From Gadus chalcogrammus (taxonomy: Eukaryota; Chordata; Actinopteri; Gadiformes; Gadidae), in NCBI RefSeq assembly GCF_026213295.1, contig NC_079422.1:2752573-2816572 (forward strand): 64,000 nt of DNA, given 5' to 3'. The translations under genes and the position numbers were made by a program. The notes under the pieces are model-generated. The model made no database searches and was not told where the DNA came from. It saw only the letters and a program-made list of their open reading frames with translations. Positions 44,641 through 57,375 of this stretch are shown piece by piece. How positions within the stretch are numbered: position 1 is the first letter of the stretch; each line of letters begins with the position of its first letter.

Positions 44641-46147
44641 CAACTCACTCTTGATATTTCAAATAGATTAGTGTGCTCTCTCAGAGCTGGGAGATTTCAT
44701 CCTTATTTTAACATATTACTCGAGACAGTGTTTCTCACAGCGTTCTATGGGTTCATGCGTTCATGCGTCCACGCGTAAACGTCTCGGTAACCCTTCCTTT
44801 TACAGTCCCCTAATTACTAGGTATTTACCCGGTACATACATGGTAAATTATAGTGTATTACTGGGTAATTACCACTGGTAATAAGAAGGTAAATACAGAG
44901 GTAGTTACCCGGTAAATACATGGTAAATCATAGTGTATTACTGGGTAATTACCACTGGTAATAAGAAGGTAAATACAGAGGAATTATCCGGTAAATTATA
45001 GTGTATTACTGTGTAATTACCACTGGTAATAAGAAGGTAAATACAGAGGAATTACAGCTGATGTACCAAGTAAAACCTCCACTATTACCCATCAACTCAA
45101 CTAAGTAGTGTGTAGTTGTAACTGTTTTAGGTTGGTAATAACTCCGATATTGTGTACTTCCTAGGAAATTTGGCAACCAATTCTTAGAAACACCTATTAT
45201 CCAAGGTTTATGTAGGTAACAGCCCAAATATAATGATGTACTATCTATAAATTAGCATAGTACTTTCCAATAAAATACTTTTTCTTAGTTATTATTCGTA
45301 GCTACACCCATTTAGAAAGGGTTTATTCGATTTACCACTATGGAATTACTTACCTGGTAACAACCTCTGCAGGAACAGTTTTCCTCTAGTGTTATGGTAC
45401 ATCTTCTTAAATACTGGGTACAAAGCCGTTTGTTTCCATGGTATTACCAGGTTCTTACTAGGGCTGGGATAAACGATTATTTTTTAAACGATTAATCTAG
45501 CGATTATTTTTTCGATGCATCGATTCATCTAACGATTCATTTTTTCAGTTCGATTCGATTTCGATTATCGATTATCTCCCAATTAATTGACTAATAGCAA
45601 TTTTGATTTACATATCTGAATGAAAAAAACATGAATTCCTTTTTGCAATGCATGTTTATTGCCTAAAAATGCCATAATAAGTGCAAAGGAATACATTCTT
45701 AGAAGGTAGCATTCAATGAAACCTTCAAGCCTTGAAAACACAAAGGCCTTCCGTCCTTCCTGAACCAACAGAATTGAACATTTATGAAAACACAGCTAGC
45801 TTACTGGAAAAAAAAGTGCATATTTTAATTCCTTATTCACATAAAAATAACAAAGTATAGAATTTTTCAAAATTCTAGTAAGAGTGTACAAGAGAAAAAT
45901 AAACATTCTGATGTCAATATAATTCAAGCATTCAATATAAAAATAAAAAGGTAAACCAGCCACCCTTTCTTAGAGCTATTGAAAGAATACAGTAACTTTT
46001 GTAAACGTGGGGGCTTTAAGCTAATATAAAAAAGTGCTTTTCCAACAATAAATAAAAAATATTCAGAATTCAACATTTATGTTTTTTATGAACTTATGAA
46101 CATAGTCCTAGCTTACTGAAAAAAAGCATCTTCATTCATGCAAATAA

Positions 46148-46291
<144 letters not shown>

Positions 46292-46309
46292 ATTCAAGAC
46301 AAAATACAG

Positions 46310-48661
46310 TCATATATTAGAGTGGAGGAATGTAAGCATTTCCACATGCTTAGGAGTCAGGCTTGCCCTTTTTTTGGAAACAATGTTCCCAGCAACTGAG
46401 AAAAGCCTTTCAGATGGCGTTGATGTGGCAGGTATAGACAAATAAGATTTGGCTACTGCAGCCAGGGTGGGGAACCTTATGGCGTTATCCTTCCACCATG
46501 TAAGGGGGTTATCATCCCTTGGGATAGGGTTTTCCTCAAAATACGACATCACCTCTTTCCTGACTGTCTCACTGTCCCTGTCACCATCCACCTGGTCCAT
46601 GTTTTGTTCGTCTTCCCCCTCAGAATCTGAGCCCAACAAAGTGTCCAACAAAGAGCAGGACCTCTTCTTTGGTGGGGAGCTTGCTGAGGCTTCCTGCCTC
46701 ACAGCTGCCTCTAACAATTTCTGCTTCCTTCCGATATCAAGAGCAAAACTCTGTATTTGCACTTGCAGTTTGAGAGCATCATCTGCTGGAAGGAACTTCA
46801 ATTTCCGAAAACGGGGATCAAGTGCAGCAGCAATGAGAGACACATTTTTCCCACCCTCTTTAAATACAAACACCTGCTGCCACCTTGACAATATCCCCTC
46901 TTCTGCTTTGGTCTGGAAAAAGGTCATGGCAGCAGAATCAAATGATTTTTTTCGGGTGGATTTCAGGAGACCCTTCAGCAGGGGGGGGAGAACAGAGGCT
47001 GTGACATAAGATTGACCACTAAGGAAAACCGTGGCTTGCTCATAGGGCTTGAGCACAACCTCCAGTTCCTCCAGAAGAGTCCATTGATAGTTTTTCAGAT
47101 CAAGATAGTGCTTTCCGCGCTGTGTGATTTCTGGATCTGATAGCGTCGCAACCACCGGCCATCGCTGCTCTAAAACACGTTCAATCATGTAGTATGAACT
47201 GTTCCAACGGACTGCTACATCCTGTATCAGTTTATGTTCAACTGTGCCCATCTGTTGTTGTTTAAGCTTCAGCTTAGTGGTAGCTGGCTCACTTTTCTTT
47301 ATGTGTTTTACAAGGCACCGTGTAGCTGCGAGTGCCTTGTCAATCTCAGGGTTCTTCATTGCGTTGTTGACTACCAGTTGAAGTGTATGCCCAGCGCACC
47401 GATGGGATACCACCCCAAATCTCTCTTCCAAGATTCTGAGAGCTGCCACAATGTTACTTGCATTGTCATGGACGATAGCAAGGACATTCTCAAACGAAAT
47501 GTTGAATTTTTCTGCCACATTCTCCAGCCATAAGGCAATGTTTTCTGCTGTGTGGCGTTCTTCAACTGGCAGTGTTATCAAATTGAAGGAGACAAGCTCC
47601 CAATTGTCATCAATGAAATGACAAGTTACCCCTAAGTAGGCTTCTGTCACCAGACTGGTCCAGGCATCAGTGCTAAGGGAGATTTTGGATGTGGCCATTT
47701 TAAGTTTGTTTTTAAGTTTCTCTACTGAAGTTTCATACTTCTTCTCGATCAGAGTAGTGAAATGGCGCCTAGAAGGTAGAGTGTAACCTGCTTGGAAGGT
47801 GGTCAGCATTTCTTTAAATCCCTCGCCCTCAACCACAGAAATTGGCCTCATGTCTTTGCAAATCATTGATACAACGCTCTCAGTAAGTATGGCAGCCTCC
47901 TGGGGGGTGCAGGGGGTTGTATTTTTCTTGCAAAAGTAGTTTTCCAAACTATTCTTCTTATCCCTGAAAACAAAGTACACACACGCATTAAAATAAATAT
48001 AATAAACCAACAACAAAGAAACACAATATACGATTTTTCTATGTATCCACCTCAGCAGAGGATATGCCCTATGATTAATATCAACAAGTAGGCTAATCAA
48101 TTCCTATTATTATAAACATTATTATGTTTGTAACATAATACATAAACGTCACTTGCGCAGTCATTGCATGACAGTGAACACAGTTACTATGACATGCGCC
48201 AATTTTTCGTTTAAAACCGGAATAGCACTAGTTCTGGCATCTAACTGTGCTCACTGACGTGCCATGACTTGCTCAAGCGTTGTAATTTCACACGTTGAAT
48301 ACACGACTATATTAAATGTAGTAATTAATTACACCGAAAACTTACACTACATACCCTAAAACTTTAGGTTTCGACAATGTATTATAGCCTACTTCAACAT
48401 CGAGTGCGAAGTGGGGAGTTGAAAAAAACCTTACGGTGCTCGGTCATCCGCAGCTGCTCCCGGGTGGCGCCTCTTCAAGTGCTGGTGCATCGCCGTGGTG
48501 CTGGAATGGAAAGCCATCTCCAGTTTGCACAGCCGGCATATCACCGAATCGTTCCCTTTTAAATGAAAATATTCCCAGACTTTTGAAGAACGACTGCGTG
48601 TCGCCTTGCACTTTAGGAATTCTGAAGAGCCACTTGCGTTATTACGCTCCTCCGCTGCCAT
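46310..48661 (-). CDS. hAT transposase, BED finger type, two exons
   Basis: Exon 1 is 48661-48435 and exon 2 is 47963-46310. Donor ACC|GTAAGG and acceptor TTTTCAG|GG join in phase to 1881 nt, 626 residues, without an internal stop. The start was chosen as the ATG (MAAEERN) before the BED finger; an in-frame ATG exists upstream at 48769. The finger (about residues 25-70) has SKVWEYF, C-R-L-C and H-Q-H-L-K-R-R-H. Exon 2 includes LSTDAWTS (first catalytic Asp), HDNASNI (second), [13 protein letters not shown] and, near the C-terminus, the dimerisation region with [14 protein letters not shown]. Length fits ZBED1-like hAT proteins of about 600-700 residues. It cuts and pastes the surrounding element in the nucleus. 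Nothing visible prevents activity. The intron (48434-47964) contains in-frame codons that could look like an N-terminal extension, but this lacks the finger. Confidence 0.85.
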
Positions 48662-48766
48662 CTTTATTTTGCGTCTTTCGAATCGACGCGCATTTTTCGC
48701 GTCGACGTAATTTCTGCGTCGACGTAATCGATTACGTTGACGCGTCGTCCCAGCCCTAGTTCTTAC

Positions 48767-49783
48767 CATATAATTTATAATAGATACATTCCATTATCCA
48801 TGCAGTCAACACAAACTTGTACCATGTACGTTCTGCGACGTTACCAAGTAAAACACACCAATTTACCTAGTAATTAAGCTGAAACTGTACTGTAAAAGGA
48901 AGCCTCGTTTGTTTACATGGTATTACCAGGTTCTTACCATATAATTTGTAATACATTATTCCCTTTTCCATGCAGTCAACACAAACTTGTACCATGTACG
49001 TTACCAAGTAAAACACGACAATTTACCCAGTAATTAAGCTGAAACTGTACTGTAAAAGGAAGCCTCGTTTGTTTCCATGGTATTACCAGGTTCTTACCAT
49101 ATAATTTGTAATACATTATTCCCTTTTCCATGCAGTCAACACAAACTTGTACCATGTACGTTCTGCGACGTTACCAAGTAAAACACGACAATTTACCCAG
49201 TAATTAAGCTGAAACTGTACTGTAAAAGGAAGCCTTGTTTGTTTCCATGGTATTACCAGGTTCTTACCATATAATTTGTAATACATTATTCCCTTTTCCA
49301 TGCAGTCAACACAAACTTGTACCATGTACGTTCTGCGACGTTACCAAGTAAAACACGACAATTTACCCAGTAATTAAGCTGAAACTGTACTGTAAAAGGA
49401 AGCCTCGTTTGTTTCCATGGTATTACCAGGTTCTTACCATATAATTTGTAATACATTATTCCCTTTTCCATGCAGTCAACACAAACTTGTACCATGTACG
49501 TTCTGCGACGTTACCAAGTAAAACACGACAATTTACCCAGTAATTAAGCTGAAACTGTACTGTAAAAGGAAGCCTCGTTTGTTTCCATGGTATTACCAGG
49601 TTCTTACCATATAATTTGTAATACATTATTCCCTTTTCCATGCAGTCAACACAAACTTGTACCATGTACGTTCTGCGACGTTACCAAGTAAAACACGACA
49701 ATTTACCCAGTAAGTAAGCTGAAACTGTACTGTAAAAGGAAGCCTTGTTTGTTTCCATGGTATTACCAGGCTCTTACCATATA
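48767..49783. repeat. 170-bp tandem repeat array, left arm
   Basis: Units run from TTCTTACCATATAATTTG through GTTTCCATGGTATTACCAGG. Six are recognisable; four are nearly identical and spaced exactly 170 bp (CATGCAGTCAACACAAACTT at 49131, 49301, 49471 and 49641). The first units differ slightly, and one lacks the TTCTGCGACG block. The minus-strand frame of 69 codons that recurs three times only mirrors the repeat (170 is not a multiple of three). Confidence 0.9.
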
Positions 49784-51450
49784 CAGGGTATCTGCAGGTT
49801 TCAGCAAGTCAAATTTAAGACTTTTTAAGACCTTTTTAATACCACCTTGAATGAAATTTAAGACCTTAAACACGCGATGGTGGGGGGGATCCCGCTGTAT
49901 TACAACCCAAGCATAGCATGTGTGTCACTCAATGAGACTCATTCAAGTTTACTTTCTGTCTGTTTATTGAACATAAAGTGATAGTCCAGGGCTCCAGACT
50001 AACTTTTTCCTTGGGTGCACTGGTGCGCCTACATTTTTAATTTGGGTGCACCAGCACGTATTTATGGTATTAAATAAATGCCTTCAGTAAGACCTGGGGG
50101 GTATACCACGAACCTTGTTGAACATACCCAGGCTTTCTTGGGAAAACCTGGCTCGACAGAGCCGCAACTCGCAATCACAGTTAAATGGTACCACGACGCT
50201 CACTTTAGATTCAATTAGTTGAACCAGGTTTTCCGCTTTAGGTTCAATGCGCGTTCACATAAAAGGGGCGTTTCTCGCGTCATTTGACTCACCCTTATGC
50301 AAAATAAATCGCGCAAGAGCGGTGTATTTCATCCAAGGCGAGCAATGTATTATTATGAACTCCTACGAGGAATTCAAAGTTCAAATCACAGCCAAGGGGA
50401 ACACGGTTGCCCATAATATGGCTAGGGTGGCGTGCTGGCAAAAATAGCCGACCTTGTTCATTCGTAAGTGAAAAGATTCTGCATATCGTCTAAAAAATAT
50501 TATGCATCATCATCCCTTTTACCCCCATATATGTGGGGCCCCATGAATTGCGAGCCCAAGTACCGGGAATGCACTCGATCTCCGACCCAATATCGGACGT
50601 GCACGTCAAGTTGCTTGCTTTTAGTGGCGTGGTTCAACGTCTCAAATATCAAAACAAAATCAGCCTTGTTGACGCTGCAGATTCGCTCGTTTCGGATGAA
50701 AGGCGCTGGTCCGAAGCGAGTTATATACGCCGTTGTGTCCCTTCCAGCAGTAAAGGTGCTCGCGATTTGAGAGTCAGGGAACATCAAACCGAAGAGATCT
50801 CCTATCCCCTCATTCGAGTTGTAGGACTGGTGCTTGACCACTGTGTTTAGAATCCACAACACCTCCGCTTTCAGTGTTGGTGTCGCACCAAATGCTACCC
50901 TCAGGTCAGTGCTAGCAGCGCGGACCGTGTGCGGCGGTGGCGCCGGAGCAGAGATGCAAAACGTAGAAATGGCTTGGGTCTGTGTGTGGCTCCTGGCAGA
51001 GGTATTATGTTTTTGGCTCTGCATATGGCTGACGACAGCCTTAATCCCCATGGTGCCGAGCTTGAATGTAGGCTACTTTTGCACGGAATGCATCTGGCCT
51101 GTTCTGGGTTGGCAACGGACGCTAGCCAACCTCGGAAACGGACGTCTTCCAGCCAACTGACGTTGAACTTGCATTTACCCATTGTTGCAGACTAGCTAGC
51201 AAGCGCGCAGACATCCGTTTATATATGCAGCTAGCAAGAAAGTAGCCCCTCGTACATCTCCTTCCCGAAAAGTCCCGCGAGAAAAAAATAAAATAAAATA
51301 ACCCTGCCCCGACAAATTTAAGACCTCCGAGTTATAAATTTAAGACCAGCAAATTACATTTTTGACGGATTTAAGACTTTTTAAGGCCTTAAATTTAGAA
51401 AAATGAATTTAAGACTTTTTAAGACTTTTAAGACCTCCGCGGACACCCTG
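49784..51450 (-). mobile_element. hAT-like element with 5-bp duplication and zinc-finger gene remnant
   Basis: The ends are CAGGGTATCTGCAGG and, inverted, CAGGGTGTCCGCGGAGG. ATATA occurs at 49779-49783 and 51451-51455. The opposite arm of the fold-back reads uninterrupted across this site with a single ATATA, so the duplication is five bases. Near both ends AATTTAAGACTTTTTAAG repeats in inverted orientation. Some hAT subgroups make 5-bp duplications; that placement is inference. Confidence 0.75.
50500..51182 (-). pseudogene. Zinc-finger transposase 5' part, frameshifted and truncated
   Basis: An N-terminal piece starts at an ATG (51182) with MGKCKFNVSWLEDVRFRGW and C-I-P-C. After a frame shift near 51060 the frame from 51051 has GIKAVVSHMQSQKH, giving the C-x2-C...H-x5-H finger. 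It continues with EVLWILNTVVKHQSYNSNEG, LFGLMFPDSQIASTF and QLDVHVRYWVGD. This order resembles an uncharacterised fish transposase family that I recall with hAT-like features. The frame closes at 50500, and the catalytic C-terminal half is absent. 49790-50490 holds only terminal repeats and unassigned sequence. Confidence 0.5.
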
Positions 51451-51590
51451 ATATAAGTTGTAACTGGTTATCCCTTTTCCATGCAATCAACACAAACCAT
51501 ATATGTTCTGCAACATCGTTCACCAGTAGTTAAGCACTTTAATTGTTGTTATAAAACCCCAAACCACTGTTGATGAAAGACATATTAAAA

Positions 51591-51638
51591 TAATCCTTAC
51601 AAAAACAATAGGGATCCAACCTGTTGGCTTGGACCCCT
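51591..51638 (-). mobile_element. 48-bp Helitron-like 5' fragment
   Basis: It ends GGCTTGGACCCCT before AATTAA; its reverse complement AGGGGTCCAAGCC is the start of the unit at 7424. The other arm of the fold-back (about 54585-54605) is the empty site, so the insertion is exactly these 48 bases without a target duplication. It carries only the 5' end and no hairpin. Confidence 0.6.
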
Positions 51639-52705
51639 AATTAAACAAAACCAAAGGCTTATCTTTCAAACAATGCATATCTCACACTGAACACTGAAGA
51701 AATCGGACAAAAAAAAGAGCCGTCCACATCAACTCAATTTAAATGTTACTGATAGTGTTTTCATAAAACACATGACAGTGTTAAGGCAAGTGACCACAAG
51801 GAAGACTGCTTCAACCGCTACAATTTGAATAAGTGGTGAATGCCATGCAGCAATCTGCCTATGGGAGCATCTTTGTGGTCATTCGCAAACCAATGAGTCC
51901 ACTCGATGAATGAGAGATGACTCTTTAGTGTCTTCTCTGTGAGGTATCCCTGCAGTCTCCACATCTGGGATTTGAAGGCTGACCAAGACCTGACCAGGTA
52001 CCTCCAAATCTCCCCTTCAAGAATCAGAAGACAAGAAAATAAACATTAGGACTGTCAATTAATGAAGATTTCTAGAACATGGAGAACTCAAAGATTATTT
52101 TGTTTATCAGTTAAGAAAGGATGCTGGAACTCTGGCCATTGTGTTTGGTCATATTGAAAAGAGAAAAAGGCATAGCCATAAATACAGTTAATAGGACGGG
52201 AGGGGACAGGCAGTTAGCTCCGGTTAGCCCTTTAGCATCGAGCTAGCGGAGCTTCTGTCATTCAAATAACTCGGACATGTTGTTTAAAACCTATAACACC
52301 CAATTTATTAAAATATCCGGATTTAATCGGGCTCTCTCCCATAAGTACAGTTAATAGGACGGGAAGAGACAGGCTCTGTTAGCCCCGGTTAGCGCGATGC
52401 TAAAGAGCAGCTATACCGGAGAATGCAAACTCAACAGGTGCAAGTTAGCCTCTGGTTTGATATTCGCCGGATATTCGGTTTACCACCCAATCGGATTCAT
52501 CAACATAAGTGCAATACATCACGGGCTTAGTATGTTGAGGACGGTTTAGGACACCGTATCGCGAAAAATCACAAACACATGTTGTCGCCATCGATGTCTG
52601 TGCAACAACGTCATTTACGTTCTCTGGCTGCTACCTGTTTTAGGGACCGTCAACAAGTTACACTCACCGACTGGTGGCAGAGACGTTACCATGGAATTGT
52701 TTCTG
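51639..52705. repeat. Inner left arm of the fold-back element
   Basis: Pairs with 53636-54584 and 52952-53055. It contains no gene. Two related blocks starting CAGTTAATAGGACGGGA (52186 and 52347) are separated by about 160 bp, each near a GTTAGC/GCTAGC-rich string. Confidence 0.6.
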
Positions 52706-52951
52706 GAAATAAATCATATAAAATAACATAAAAATCACTAAAAAATACATTTTGTAACCTGATTGTAGTAGTAGTTGCCAATGGTGGGCTGCTACTTAGT
52801 GCAGGTAACTTTGCTAATATATTGCATTATTGTTAAACGGGATGCAATTAATAATTTCAAATATAGTTTGGTCGATTTTTTTCGAATATTAAACTATTAA
52901 CTGCATTATGATTAACTATATTGCAATATATTTGTGTGATTAATTTCCTGA
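52706..52951. other. Single-copy centre of the fold-back element
   Basis: About 245 bp of AT-rich, unpaired sequence between GGAATTGTTTC and GAAACAATTCC. No frame or promoter was identified. This is the turn of the hairpin. Confidence 0.6.
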
Positions 52952-53058
52952 AACAATTCCATGGTAACGTCTCTGCCAACAGACGGTGAGTGTAATTTGT
53001 TGACGGTCCCTAAAACAGGTAGCAGCCAGAACGTAAATGACGTTGTTGCACAGACATT

Positions 53059-53632
53059 AGCTGTGTTCGAAATCGTTCCCTATACACTCGTTCCCTATTC
53101 CCTATATAGTGTACATGATATAGTGCACTATATAGGGAATAGGGAACGAGAATTCGGACACTACCCTTAACATTTCTAAACGTCATTTGCGTCAGTAAAT
53201 GCGCCGGGTATTTGTGTGACGCAGACGGATGCGCCCACATCAAGTAAACAAACCGGGCACTCACGACGAAAGCTGGAGGTTGTATTGATGTTGAATGTTA
53301 CATTTCCTTGTTTAATTAATTTTGAATGTTAAATATTCTATGTTAAATCACAAATAAATTGTTGACATTTCTAAACGAAAGCCGGAGACTCCATCATTAA
53401 ATGTATTCGTTTTCGCGGTTATTCGGCTTCTTCTTCTCCCCTGGAAAAATACAACCGCATTGCATTGTGGTATACGGGAGTAACATGTAGGGAACATCGT
53501 ATGTACCCTATTTTAAGTCCACTATATAGTGCCCTATATAGTGGACCACTGAGAATTCGAACACCCTAGAAAATGGCGTGCACCCTATTTAGTGCACTAC
53601 ATCCATGATAGGGAACGATTTCGAACACAGCT
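53059..53632. mobile_element. 574-bp MITE with 3-bp ATT duplication (Harbinger-like)
   Basis: The ends AGCTGTGTTCGAAATCGTTC are inverted, flanked by ATT (53056-53058 and 53633-53635). The other arm of the fold-back shows the empty site. An internal palindrome centred on TAGTGCACTA lies near 53125. The ends have no CTAG and there is no gene. Three-base duplications suggest PIF/Harbinger, though ATT rather than TWA is unusual. Confidence 0.75.
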
Positions 53633-54679
53633 ATTGATGGCGACAACATGTGTTTGTGATTTTTCGCGATACGGTGTCCTAAACCGTCCTCAACATACTA
53701 AGCCCGTAATGTATTGCACTTATGTTGATGAATCCGATTGGGTGGTAAACCGAATATCCGGCAGATATCAAACCGGAGGCTAACTTGCACCTGTTGAGGT
53801 GGCATGCTCCGGTAGAGCTGCTCTTTAGCATCGCGCTAACCGGGGCTAAGAGAGCCTGTCTCTTCCCGTCCTATTAACTGTACTTATGGGAGAGAGCCCG
53901 ATTAAATCCGGATATTTTAATAAATTGGGTGTTATAGGTTTTAAACAACATGTCCGAGTTATTTGAATGACAGAAGCTCCGCTAGCTCGATGCTAAAGGG
54001 CTAACCGGAGCTAACAGCCTGTCCCCTCCTGTCCTATTAACTGTATTTATGGCTATGCCTTTTTCTCTTTTCAATATGACCAAACACAATGGCCAGAGGA
54101 CCAGCATCCTTTCTTAACTGATAAAGAAAATAATCTTTGAGTTCTACATGTTTTAGAAATGTTCATTAATTGACAGTCCTAATGTTTATTTTCTTGTCTT
54201 CTGATTCTTGAAGGGGAGATTTGGAGGTACCTGGTCAGGTCTTGGTCAGCCTTCAAATCCCAGATGTGGAGACTGCAGGGATACCTCACAGAGAAGACAC
54301 TAAAGAGTCATCTCTCATTCATCGAGTGGACTCATTGGTTTGCGAATGACCACAAAGATGCTCCCATAGGCAGATTGCTGCATGGCATTCACATCTTATT
54401 CAAATTGTAGAGGTTGAAGCAGTCTTCCTTGTGGTCACTTGCCATAACACTGTCATGTGTTTTATGAAAACACCATCAGTAACATTTAAATTGAGTTGAT
54501 GTGGAAGGCTCTTTTTTTTGTCCGATTTCTTCAGTGTTCAGTGCCTGTTTGTGAGATATGCATTGTTTGAAAGATAAGCCTTTGATTTTGTTTAATTTTA
54601 ATATGTATTTCATCAACAGTGGTTTGGGGTTTTATAACAACAATTAAAGTGCTTAACTACTGGTGAACGATGTTGCAGA

Positions 54680-55260
54680 ACATATATGGTTTGTGTTGAT
54701 TGCATGGAAAAGGGAATAACCAGTTACAACTTATATGGTAAGAGCCTGGTAATACCATGGAAACAAACGAGGCTTCCTTTTACAGTACAGTTTCAGCTTA
54801 ATTACTGGGTAAATTGTCGTGTTTTACTTGGTAACGTCGCAGAACGTACATGGTACAAATTTGTGTTGACTGCATGGAAAAGGGAATAATGTATTACAAA
54901 TTATATGGTAAGAACCTGGTAATACCATGTAAACAAACGAGGCTTCCTTTTACAGTACAGTTTCAGCTTAATTACTGGGTAAATTGTCGTGTTTTACTTG
55001 GTAACATCGCAGAATGTACAAGTTTGTGTTGACTGCATGGAAAAGGGAATAATGTATTACAAATTATATGGTAAGAACCTGGTAATACCATGGAAACAAA
55101 CGAGGCTTCCTTTTACAGTACAGTTTCAGCTTAATTACTGGGTAAATTGGTGTGTTTTACTTGGTAACGTCGCAGAACGTACATGGTACAAGTTTGTGTT
55201 GACTGCATGGATAATGGAATGTATCTATTATAAATTATGTGGTAAGAACCTGGTAATACC
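54680..55260. repeat. 170-bp tandem repeat array, right arm (inverted)
   Basis: Three full units and one partial unit of the array at 48767-49783, in reverse complement. Units differ by short deletions near 55020. The 60-119-codon frames here are again repeat translations. Confidence 0.9.
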
Positions 55261-55774
55261 ATGGAAACCAACGGCTTTGTACCCAGTATTTAAGAAGATG
55301 TACCATAACACTAGAGGAAAACTTCCTGCAGAGGTTGTTACCAGGTAAGTAATTCCATAGTGGTAAAATCGAATAAACCCTTTCTAAATGGGTGTAGCTA
55401 CGAATAATAACTAAGAAAATGTATTTTATTGGAAAGTACTATGCTAATTTCTAGATTGTACATCATTAAACTTCGGCTGTTAAGAACATAAACCTTGGAT
55501 AATAAGTGTTTCTAAGAATTGGTTGCCTAATTTCCTAGGAAGTACACAATATCGGAGTTATTACCAACCTAAAACAGTTCCAACTACACGCTACTTAGTT
55601 GAGTTGATGGGTAATAGTGGAGGTTTTACTTAGTACTTCAGCTGTAATTCCTCTGTATTTACCTTCTTATTACCAGTGGTAATTACCCAGTAATACACTA
55701 TGATTTACCATGTATGTACCGGGTAAATACCTAGTAATTAGGGGACTGTAAAAGGAACCATCTCCCCTCTACAC

Positions 55775-57375
55775 TGGCCACTCCTTCCGGATTGGAGCGG
55801 CAACCACAGCCGCTCCAATCCGCGTCGATCAAACGGCTGGGAAGGCGGTCTTCCACAGCTTACGAATCCTACATCCGGTTGAATTCATGGTTCTTCCTTC
55901 AAGCGCACACGATGCTCTCTAACGTCGGTTAAGGCAGGTTTATCACGTTTGCTACTACAGCCGTTTTTGGCGGCCTGTTTCCATTCTAGTTTTAGTCTTG
56001 GTGTCAAGGTGTCATTTTTGTTTTTATTAGTTTTAGTCACGTTCATACTCTTTCCAGTGATATCGAAATTCCGTTTAGGTATTATCGAAGATTCAAGTTC
56101 GTAGATTTGTTAAATAAGGTAAAAGGTCGAAAATGTATATAGTTATGTCTCAAACAGTTGAAGTTCCAGTTGGACAAAATAACGTTATTACAGTTTATCG
56201 CCTAGTTTAGGTCAACGGAAATGAAGACATTTTAGCAGTCTTATTTTGTAAAACACTTTCAGTCTCGTTTTTATTCGCCAACAACATTGCACTACGTATT
56301 TAATTATAGTTATTGTCATATGACCAGCATTGTTTTCCTCACGCGATAAAGGTTAGTTGACGACATTCAGTCATAATTTTCGGTGTCAAAAGCAACACTA
56401 TTTGCAACTAGTGGTGGTGGTTATCAGGTACTAAACTCATAAAGCAAAATTTGACTATATAACTCAAGGTTAACCTGTAGCAACCCCGGCAAGTGTGACC
56501 ACGTCGGTGGATCATCTAGAAAACACTCTTGAGTTCGGTGTCACGTCGGTGGCATATCATGGAAAAAATAAGACTCAAGGTTTGCAGCGGCGACCCCGGT
56601 GAGTGCGTTGACCATGTCAACGCACAACTGGGGCACAACTCGTTGCGCAAGTCGGTGCGGTACAACACAGAACTCAACGTCCTACATCCGGTCGAATTCA
56701 AGGTTCTTTCTTCAAGCGCACACGATGCTCTCTAACGTCGGTCAAGACAGGTTTTACACGTTTGCAAGCATAGCTGTTTTTGGTGGCCTATTACCTTTCT
56801 AGTGTTAGTCTAGTCTAGTCTCAGTCATTTTAGTTTTTATTAGTTTTTGTCACATTCATACTTTTTCCAGTGTTATCGTAATTCCATTTAGATATTATCG
56901 AAGTTACAAGTGTGTAGTTTTGTTAAATAAGGTAAACGGTTGAAAATTTATGTTATGTCTGGAACAGTTGAAGTTCCAGTTTAACAAAATAACGTTAAGT
57001 CTTTACCGCCTAGTTTAGGTCAACGAAAATGAAGAGACATTTTATCTTCGTGGAACACATTTTAGTTTTGTTTTATTCGCCAACTATATTGCACTATGTA
57101 TTTAATCAGTTTTTCTCACGAGATAAAGGTTTGTTGATGACGACGCTTAGTCATAATTTTCATTGCCAAAAGCAACACTATTTGCAACTACTGGCGGTGG
57201 TGGTTATCAGGTACTAAATTCATAAAGCAAAATTCGGTTTCAGAACTCGGGTTAACCTGCAGCAACCCCGGCGAGTGTGACCACGTCGGTGTATCATAGA
57301 AAACACTCTTGAGTTCGCTGTCACGTCAGTGGCGTAACATAAGAAAAATAAAACTTAAGGTTGCAGCGGCAACCC
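55775..57375 (+). repeat. Retroelement 3' region with 812-bp tandem duplication and recombinase tail
   Basis: 55820-55880 encodes SIKRLGRRSSTAYESYIRL, the C-terminus of a tyrosine recombinase, with frames closing soon after. From GAATTCATGGTTCTTCC at 55880 a block of about 800 bp repeats starting at 56693 (GATGCTCTCT at 55911 and 56723). Both copies include TTAGTTTTAGTC-like T-rich text, then GCAACCCCGG(C/T)GAGTG units. Confidence 0.6.

Noticed and set aside
47964..48100. Hydrophobic N-terminal extension of the hAT transposase exon 2 frame
   Set aside because: It is intron sequence: an acceptor lies at 47963 and the BED finger exon joins there in phase.
49116..49665. Three identical 69-codon minus-strand frames in a row
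   Set aside because: They are the 170-bp tandem repeat read in successive frames, with no domain or splice context.
48767..49783. Regular repeats considered as CRISPR-like
   Set aside because: Units are 170 bp and contiguous without unique spacers, in a eukaryotic sequence with no cas genes.
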